Shown here: one piece after another, positions 56,265-62,082 of the stretch
How the letters are laid out: each line of letters opens with the position of its first letter
Numbering within the stretch: position 1 is the first letter of the stretch
NCBI RefSeq assembly: GCF_014695725.1
Contig: NZ_JACJOU010000022.1
Location: 186,001 to 250,000, forward strand
DNA: 64,000 nucleotides
Direction of reading: 5' to 3'
DNA from: Microcoleus sp. FACHB-672
GTDB taxonomy: Bacteria > Cyanobacteriota > Cyanobacteriia > Cyanobacteriales > Oscillatoriaceae
Notes under the pieces: model-generated
The model's database searches: none
What the model was told of the DNA's origin: nothing
Seen by the model: the letters and a program-made list of their open reading frames with translations, nothing else
Made by a program: the position numbers and the translations under genes

Positions 56265-56650
56265 TTGGCTATCTGAATCTGATATTGCGACTGACCATCT
56301 GGTTTTTGCTCACCGCTAATCTGAGTCCGGCAAATATCATCATCGGTGTCAGCATCGCACTTCTATTACCAGGACGCCCCAAAGCCCCAGGACGATTGAA
56401 GGACTGGCTGCGGGCGCTGTGGGAAACCCTCGTGGCGATTCCGCAGGCATATATGGAAGCCTTTGAAATGATCGTCCGTCCCCATAATTACGAAGAGGTG
56501 ACGATGGAACAAGTCAAACCCGGACGGACACCTGGACTCATCTTTCTGGATATCTTTCTGATCACCTTTACGCCCAAAACCATTGTCTTGAAGTACCACG
56601 AAAATGGCTGGTACGAAGTCCACTGGGTACGAAGGAGGAGAAAAGCATGA
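56261..56650 (+). CDS. mrpE: Mrp Na+/H+ antiporter subunit E
   Basis: A 129-residue subunit with two N-terminal membrane helices (LNLILRLTIWFLLTANLSP, NIIIGVSIALLLP) and a cytoplasmic part containing RPHNYEEV and TFTPKTIVL, typical of MrpE/MnhE. It is assembly- or function-related in Mrp complexes. ATGA overlaps occur at both ends. Confidence 0.9.
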   Translation: MIGYLNLILRLTIWFLLTANLSPANIIIGVSIALLLPGRPKAPGRLKDWLRALWETLVAIPQAYMEAFEMIVRPHNYEEVTMEQVKPGRTPGLIFLDIFLITFTPKTIVLKYHENGWYEVHWVRRRRKA

Positions 56651-56910
56651 ACTTGGCACTGAACTGGGCACTGGTTGCAATGATTCTGGCTCTGCTCATA
56701 CCCATGTACGAGGCTTGGCAGGATGATGATATTTGGCAAAAGATGTTGGCATTTGCCAGTGTTGCTACCAAAGCATCAATCATACTCCTGGTTGTATCGG
56801 TCTTACGGGATGATTGGATGCTCGGTGTTGTAGGCGTCATCATCCTGAGTGTGGGTAATGCCGGATTAATGTTGTTGGCACAAATCCTTAAACGCCTGAA
56901 TGAAGTATGA
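56647..56910 (+). CDS. mrpF: Mrp Na+/H+ antiporter subunit F
   Basis: An 87-residue, three-helix protein (ALVAMILALLIPMYEAW, ASIILLVVSVLRDDW, GVVGVIILSVGNAGLMLLAQ) in the usual position of MrpF after MrpE. The family resemblance is modest by itself; order and size support the call. Confidence 0.85.
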   Translation: MNLALNWALVAMILALLIPMYEAWQDDDIWQKMLAFASVATKASIILLVVSVLRDDWMLGVVGVIILSVGNAGLMLLAQILKRLNEV

Positions 56911-57188
56911 TCACCGCACTTAGTTACACCTGCATCGGTATAGGAATTTTCTTCTGGTTTTGGGGAACCTTCCCCCTAATCGGAGATCGCTCGGTATTAT
57001 TCAAGCTGCATACTCTTTCGGTTGCAGATACGCTCGGCTCGATGCTGATCATGGTCGGACTGCTGCTTCCAAAAGTACCTAGCGAATGGCCATTGCTCAT
57101 CCTTGGCATTATCACTTTAGCAATCTGGAATACAGTGCTGGGGTATGTGTTGGCATACGGTTCCAGCAGTGGAGGGAATCAATCATGA
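56907..57188 (+). CDS. mrpG: Mrp Na+/H+ antiporter subunit G
   Basis: A 93-residue, three-helix protein (YTCIGIGIFFWFWGTFPLIG, HTLSVADTLGSMLIMVGLLL) with the KLHTLSVADTLG motif typical of MrpG. Overlapping ATGA junctions link it to mrpF and to the downstream DUF4040 gene. Confidence 0.9.
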   Translation: MITALSYTCIGIGIFFWFWGTFPLIGDRSVLFKLHTLSVADTLGSMLIMVGLLLPKVPSEWPLLILGIITLAIWNTVLGYVLAYGSSSGGNQS

Positions 57189-57772
57189 ATGATAGCTATA
57201 TCTATGTCATAACCGCGCTGATGCCGTTGTCCGCGCTCATGCTGCTACTTCAGACCAATCCATACCATGCCCTGGTAATCCAGGGAATACAGGGAGCGGT
57301 AGCAACATTAGTATTTGCGGTTTTAGGGGCGGCGGATGTTGCTTTGACGCAAGCTTTGATGGGTACGCTGCTTGCGATTACGCTTTATGCGATCGCAGTG
57401 CGTTCATCCCTGGTGATGCGTCTTGGTGTACTCGAAGACGGGGCGAGCAAGACAGATGACGAGTCCCATTTAGGGCAACTGATGAATGAGTTACGAACAA
57501 TTTTCGGCAAACACTATATGCGTCTTGAGGTAGTCCCGTACACGAATACACAGGCTTTGCACCGGGCGCTGATGGATAAAGAAATCCATGCGACCTGTGC
57601 CAGACGAGAATACGATAATCAAGACCTCGTAGCGAGTCAGGACGAACAGCAACCCTATCACACCACAACTAGGGTTCAACGCCTCTATGAGATCATGCGA
57701 ACCGAACTTTCGTCACCAGCAATAAACCTAACCTATGTAAATGCACCGGATTCAGGGGAGAAACATCTATGA
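57185..57772 (+). CDS. Mrp subunit with DUF4040 domain (MrpA C-terminal-like)
   Basis: The ATG at 57185 overlaps the mrpG stop, so it is chosen over a start at 57086 inside mrpG. The 195-residue product has about three membrane helices carrying the DUF4040/MbhD-like core (QGIQGAVATLVFAVLGAADV, ALTQALMGTLLAITLYAIAV). A soluble extension of about 100 residues follows, rich in charged residues. In many bacteria this core lies near the C-terminus of full-length MrpA; here it stands alone, and no long MrpA is encoded, as is usual in cyanobacterial Mrp operons. Confidence 0.85.
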   Translation: MNDSYIYVITALMPLSALMLLLQTNPYHALVIQGIQGAVATLVFAVLGAADVALTQALMGTLLAITLYAIAVRSSLVMRLGVLEDGASKTDDESHLGQLMNELRTIFGKHYMRLEVVPYTNTQALHRALMDKEIHATCARREYDNQDLVASQDEQQPYHTTTRVQRLYEIMRTELSSPAINLTYVNAPDSGEKHL

Positions 57773-58428
57773 AATGGGTCTACATTGCGGCGGGAATAGC
57801 GCTGTTCGTCAAATTCCTCGTGATGCCGAATCCGGCACCGGACTTATCGCTGTCGATTGTCCAAACGCTTGTACAAGAGAGCGGAGTACCTAATGCAGTT
57901 ACGGCTGTCATTCTCAGGAATCGGTTATATGACACGATCTTTGAAGTGGTGGTATTTACAATCGCGGTAATGGGTGCCCATTATCTACTGGCGAACGAAC
58001 GACCATTCTGCGCGATCTATCAGTTCACCGATCAACCCTCGATTATTATGGCGCGTCTGGGAGCAACCATTGCCGCGTTAGTGGGTATCGAACTGGCGAT
58101 TCGGGGACATCTGAGTCCTGGCGGTGGTTTTGCAGCCGGCGTGGCGGGTGGAACGGCGATCGGCCTTGTTGCGATTACCTCATCAACCGAGTGGATGCAG
58201 GAGATTTATAAGCGCTGGCACGCTGCTACATGGGAAAAGATTTCGGTTCTTATTTTCATTGTCTTGTCGGTTATCACTCTAGCCGGCTTAGAATTACCGC
58301 ACGGAGAATTAGGCACTCTTTTCAGCGGCGGAGTTATTCCCCTGCTCAATATTTTAGTGGCAATAAAAGTCGCGTTGGGTTCTTGGGCAGCAATTTTGGT
58401 TTTTATTCATTATCGAGGATTGTTGTGA
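57769..58428 (+). CDS. mrpB: Mrp Na+/H+ antiporter subunit B (MnhB-like, with extra N-terminal part)
   Basis: A 219-residue protein. Residues 1-85 include a domain like the end of MrpA (LRNRLYDTIFEVVVFTIAVM), and the rest is the MnhB domain (RGHLSPGGGFAAGVAGGTAI is diagnostic). It closes the operon. The stop is followed by a 270-base spacer to the convergent carbonic anhydrase gene. The complex should extrude Na+ in exchange for H+. Confidence 0.9.
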   Translation: MKWVYIAAGIALFVKFLVMPNPAPDLSLSIVQTLVQESGVPNAVTAVILRNRLYDTIFEVVVFTIAVMGAHYLLANERPFCAIYQFTDQPSIIMARLGATIAALVGIELAIRGHLSPGGGFAAGVAGGTAIGLVAITSSTEWMQEIYKRWHAATWEKISVLIFIVLSVITLAGLELPHGELGTLFSGGVIPLLNILVAIKVALGSWAAILVFIHYRGLL

Positions 58429-58701
58429 GAGATGGAATGCTGGGGAATGACACTCAGCAATTCTCATTTGCAATTCCATCCAATTCCTATCAGCGCTTTG
58501 CTCAAGCAGTGCTGGAATGACGCGAACCAACCCTAGTTTTTTCTTAACCTCAAGTAGCGATCAGACTGCCGGCATAGAGGGATGAAGGGATGCAATAATC
58601 GGTGATTCTGTGGAAAAATTGGGGAGGATCGCCCTACTACTAAAGACTTCCAAATTAAGGAAGTGGCAATAATTGCAACAGAAGCGATCACTCTTCTGGG
58701 C

Positions 58702-59418
58702 CTAAATTAAAGTGACTTTTCCCGTATCCAAATCATACCGGCCTCCAACAACTTTGAGTTTTTCATCCAGTAATCGTTGAGTGATGATCGCTGAATTATG
58801 TTTTAATTTCTCAATTTGATAATGAACATTGGCAGTCACGGCGTTATCAACCGGATCACCGGCTTCATCTTTGATCTTGGCAAGTGCCGGTTTAATTGCT
58901 TTAACAAAAGAACCAATCTGACCTGGAAGCGCTTCCCCCTCTACAGCAGCAGTGACAGCACCGCAGCGTTCATGACCTAAAACCATGATCAGAGGCGTGC
59001 CCAGCATCGCCACAGCGTATTCCAGACTGCCCAGCACCTCGGGAGTCACGATATTACCGGCAACGCGGATATCAAATAAATCACCGAGTCCTTCATCAAA
59101 CAAAATTTCTGGAGAAACTCGTGAATCCGCACAGGTTAACAGCGTTGCAAAAGGGTGTTGTCCTTGGGCAATTTCTTTAATTCGTGCCGGCGATTGATCG
59201 GGATGCGTACCCTTTTCTTGGACAAATCGTTGATTGCCGTCCATTAACCGTTTTAGGGCAGCATCAGGACTAGGAGACTCAAGAACAGCAGCGTTCGCCC
59301 GGTCTGATTGCAAGTTCCAGAATGCACTGCCGGCAACAGCAGCCATCAGTGCGATTCCACCTTTGCCGGTTAAATTCAAGAAATTGCGACGACCCATCAA
59401 CCCAGTGTTTTGATTCAT
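58702..59418 (-). CDS. Tat-exported beta-carbonic anhydrase beside sbtA/sbtB
   Basis: A 238-residue beta-class enzyme, paralogous to that at 24592-25308. It has a twin-arginine signal (GRRNFLNLTGKGG), zinc ligands and dyad in CADSR and GHERCGAVT, and the same C-terminal VGGRYDLDTGKV. It is therefore predicted to interconvert CO2 and bicarbonate in the periplasm or lumen. It is the last gene of the minus-strand run sbtA-sbtB-carbonic anhydrase, 133 bases after sbtB. It could raise local bicarbonate for SbtA if periplasmic; the compartment is inferred. Confidence 0.92.
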   Translation of the reverse strand: MNQNTGLMGRRNFLNLTGKGGIALMAAVAGSAFWNLQSDRANAAVLESPSPDAALKRLMDGNQRFVQEKGTHPDQSPARIKEIAQGQHPFATLLTCADSRVSPEILFDEGLGDLFDIRVAGNIVTPEVLGSLEYAVAMLGTPLIMVLGHERCGAVTAAVEGEALPGQIGSFVKAIKPALAKIKDEAGDPVDNAVTANVHYQIEKLKHNSAIITQRLLDEKLKVVGGRYDLDTGKVTLI

Positions 59419-59551
59419 GGCTATTGAAAAGAAGTAAAATTTGCAGATGAAAAATTAAAATTTGAAACGGTAAGACAAGACTGCCTCTGGCTTTGACTGA
59501 AGCTTTTTTATTAATTTATTCAGATTTCGCCGGAGACAGAATTTTATTATC

Positions 59552-59863
59552 TTACAGTGAGGCAACACATCTGGTTGAGCGAATTTCCATCGCATCGGAA
59601 ATGTAACAGGTGCCACCAAACTTGTTGAGGATGGGTCGAATCAGTTCCACAACCGGCTTAATTTTTTCTGGGTCGCAAAACGCGATGATACAGACATTAT
59701 CCAGCATGGTCATGTCTAAATCTTCGGAGCCTTGTCTAAACCCCTGCCCAGCAATGTTTCGGATCACCAGATAACCTGTTACATCCGGATGTTTTAAGGC
59801 AGCTAAAATTTTGCCAAGTTCAAATGAATTCGCAACGATTTCTATTCGTTTAACTGAATGCAC
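59552..59863 (-). CDS. sbtB: PII-like protein SbtB, regulator of SbtA
   Basis: A 103-residue product from GTG 59863, which follows GGAGG at 59871-59875; a longer frame would overlap sbtA. The PII-like fold is seen in KRIEIVANSFELGKILAALK, VTGYLVIRNIAGQGF, VCIIAFCDPEKIKPVVELIR. SbtB trimers bind adenine nucleotides including cAMP and control the bicarbonate transporter SbtA. The redox C-terminal R-loop (CGPEGC type) known from some SbtB proteins is not seen; the end reads RSTRCVASL. It starts four bases after the sbtA stop, so the genes are coupled. Confidence 0.92.
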   Translation of the reverse strand: MHSVKRIEIVANSFELGKILAALKHPDVTGYLVIRNIAGQGFRQGSEDLDMTMLDNVCIIAFCDPEKIKPVVELIRPILNKFGGTCYISDAMEIRSTRCVASL

Positions 59864-59867
59864 GGTC

Positions 59868-60839
59868 TTACCTCCAGAACATATCAATTGCGTACAGATA
59901 AACAGGAATTCCCACAATGATATTGAAAGGAAACGTTACAGCCAGAGCCGTAGAAACGTACAGGCTGGGGTTGGCTTCCGGAACCGTTAAGCGCATGGCA
60001 GCGGGAACGGCGATATAAGAAGCACTTGCACTCAACACTGCAAACAACAGCGCGTCACCCTTAGGCATTCCGATAAATTTTGCAATTAAAATCCCAAGCA
60101 CTGCATTGACGATTGGGATCAGTATCGCAAAAGAGATTAGGAACGTGCCGGTTTTTTGCAAATCCTTAATTCTTCTGGCAGCAACCAGTCCCATGTCGAG
60201 CAAAAAGAACGTCAGGACACCGTAGAATAGCCCCTGAGTAAACGGTTCCAAAACTTGCCAGCCGTGTTCTCCGGTTAGGACTCCAATAATGAGGCTGCCA
60301 ACTAGCAGAAATACCGAACTATTCAGGAAGGCATCTCGCAGCACTTCGGGCCAGGAAAAGTCCCGATCTCCCTGGTCGGCTGTGAACAGATTGACGAGAA
60401 TCAGCCCGACGATGATTGCCGGTGATTCCATGAGCGCTAGAGCTGCAACCATATATCCATCATACTCAATCCCTAATTCGCTTAAGAAGGCTCCGGCGGT
60501 GATGAAAGTGACGGCACTGATGGAGCCATAGGTTGCGGCGATGGCGGCGGCATCGTAGGTATCGAGCTTGAGGCGAAGAATGAAAAACGTATAAATCGGC
60601 ACAAAACACGCCATCAAAATAGCTGCCAGGAGGGTAAAGACCACTTCCTGAGTAATGCCGCTTTTAATGAGTTCCACTCCACCCTTAAAGCCAATGGCAA
60701 ATAGCAGATAAAGTGACAGTAACTTTGGAAAAGGAGCCGGTACTTCAAGATCCGATTTAACGAAAACAGCCACCATCCCTAGAAAGAAAAAAAGGATTGG
60801 TGGGTTCAAGATATTAGAAATGATCAAACTTGCATCCAT
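59868..60839 (-). CDS. sbtA: Sodium-dependent bicarbonate transporter SbtA
   Basis: A 323-residue, ten-helix plasma-membrane transporter. It includes FKGGVELIKSGI, ATYGSISAVTFITAGAFL, MESPAIIVGLIL and the second-half ASASYIAVPAAMRLTVPEAN, which match SbtA. It brings in HCO3- with Na+, is high-affinity and is typically induced at low CO2. sbtB follows directly. A possible regulatory dyad TGATGC/GCATCA (60898-60903/60917-60922) lies 58 bases upstream. The neighbouring convergent Mrp operon could supply the Na+ gradient. Confidence 0.95.
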   Translation of the reverse strand: MDASLIISNILNPPILFFFLGMVAVFVKSDLEVPAPFPKLLSLYLLFAIGFKGGVELIKSGITQEVVFTLLAAILMACFVPIYTFFILRLKLDTYDAAAIAATYGSISAVTFITAGAFLSELGIEYDGYMVAALALMESPAIIVGLILVNLFTADQGDRDFSWPEVLRDAFLNSSVFLLVGSLIIGVLTGEHGWQVLEPFTQGLFYGVLTFFLLDMGLVAARRIKDLQKTGTFLISFAILIPIVNAVLGILIAKFIGMPKGDALLFAVLSASASYIAVPAAMRLTVPEANPSLYVSTALAVTFPFNIIVGIPVYLYAIDMFWR

Positions 60840-61148
60840 ATCTACTCCTTATGCTAAACAGCAAAGAATTTGCAACAAATTTTAATCATGACTGAATTGA
60901 TGCGGTTAAATGTAAAGCATCATAGATTGCGTAGAACCACTGTATGCCAATTGAGCGAATAAAAACCTATATGGAATTGTTATAAGCCTCATAAGAAAGA
61001 CTTTTGTTAGCCCAGAAGTGCTTTGGGTAGAGGGTTTTACAGTCAGAGAAGGCTCGCTCCAGGAGGGCGTCCGGTGGTGGGTTGCGATCGCTCCTAGACA
61101 AAAGTCTGAATGCAAACATTGTTTGATCAGCTTAGAGCCGGCAATTTA
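60840..61148. other. Spacer between sbtA start and WYL-gene end
   Basis: About 310 bases. Near sbtA it contains the dyad TGATGC-N13-GCATCA (60898-60922), a candidate site for a LysR-type regulator. A HIP1-like GCGATCGC lies near 61085. No gene is seen. Confidence 0.4.
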
Positions 61149-62000
61149 TCAAGTGAGGTTGTAGTGCCGGCACATTTCAAGCAACTCTTGTTTAACGGCC
61201 TCACAGACGTTATCCGGGGAGATGACCGCGCAATCTTGCCCGTAGCGCAGAACTTCTCGAACCAGCCAGAAGGGGTTAGTGACGCGTCTAACGACTTGGC
61301 GCACCTCTCCAATGACTTCATCTTGAATATCATTTTGCCTGGGTTCGTAGGCTTTGACCAGACCGCGACAAAAGTGTAAATGCACTTCAAGAGAATCCAA
61401 GCCTTCCTGTCGCCATGTGCCGGTGATGGGTAAGATTGCTTGGATACGGTCAAAACGTAGACACCGATTGTGAATGAGTTCAGGATAGGGGGTATCTTTG
61501 ATGTCATCGGTTTCGTCGCACCACATTTGCAAATAAAACCGCTTTTCCTCAAAGGAAATCTCGGCATAGCGGACAGTATAGGTTAGATTTTGCCCCTGGC
61601 TGTCGCAGTAGAGCAGATGAAAGGGTTGGTGATTTTGGCGGTGCCGGTCAACTTCCAGACGCCATGCTTGGTTAGGCTGGCTGACTTGTTGCATGATAAT
61701 TTGACGCTGTTGAGAGTTGAGGTTTCCCCGCTCTAATGCCAACGCTGCCAAGATTTCAGCATCTCGCAGGTGGCCGGCATCTATCAAAGCTTTTGTGGCT
61801 TGCTGTATGGAGTTGACTTGCTCTGGAGTCAGGCTAAAGGACTGCCCAACTTCCACGTTTCCTTGGGCGATGGCAACAATTAGCCCGGATGGACTAGGTT
61901 TTTTGCCCCACAGGATATTGAGTCTAGAGGCAATAGCTTCTAATTTCTCCTTGGTGCCTGGAGGAACGGATATTGTAAATGCTTCTGTTTTTCTAGACAT
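61149..62000 (-). CDS. WYL-domain regulator next to type I-D CRISPR-Cas
   Basis: A 283-residue protein. The N-terminal region (TISVPPGTKEKLEAIASRLN, possibly a ribbon/HTH DNA-binding part) is followed by helices and a WYL-type ligand domain (about 120-200). The C-terminus includes DEVIGEVRQVVRRVTNPFWLVREVLRYG, usual for WYL proteins. WYL regulators linked to cyanobacterial type I-D loci (such as Sll7009 of Synechocystis) control cas expression and crRNA levels. It is divergent from cas3 with an 82-base spacer holding a palindrome over the likely cas3 promoter. Confidence 0.82.
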   Translation of the reverse strand: MSRKTEAFTISVPPGTKEKLEAIASRLNILWGKKPSPSGLIVAIAQGNVEVGQSFSLTPEQVNSIQQATKALIDAGHLRDAEILAALALERGNLNSQQRQIIMQQVSQPNQAWRLEVDRHRQNHQPFHLLYCDSQGQNLTYTVRYAEISFEEKRFYLQMWCDETDDIKDTPYPELIHNRCLRFDRIQAILPITGTWRQEGLDSLEVHLHFCRGLVKAYEPRQNDIQDEVIGEVRQVVRRVTNPFWLVREVLRYGQDCAVISPDNVCEAVKQELLEMCRHYNLT

Positions 62001-62018
62001 AAATTTATAAATACACTG

Positions 62019-62057
62019 TTGACAGCTTCTACTATTGTAGGTACAGTTTAAATGTAC
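62019..62057 (+). promoter_or_regulatory. Candidate cas3 promoter with overlapping palindromic operator
   Basis: TTGACA (62019-62024), 17-base spacing and TACAGT (62042-62047) form a good sigma-70-type promoter. GTACAGTTTAAATGTAC (62041-62057) is a near-perfect palindrome covering the -10, a likely repressor site, perhaps for the divergent WYL regulator (inference). Confidence 0.55.
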
Positions 62058-62082
62058 ATGGCGTGTTCAAGGAAATCCAGCC

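Noticed and set aside
57086-57184. Longer start for the DUF4040 gene
   Set aside because: It would overlap mrpG by 100 bases; the ATG at 57185 keeps the ATGA overlap pattern of the whole operon.
59864-59917. Longer start for sbtB
   Set aside because: It would lie inside sbtA; GTG 59863 has a GGAGG at proper distance.
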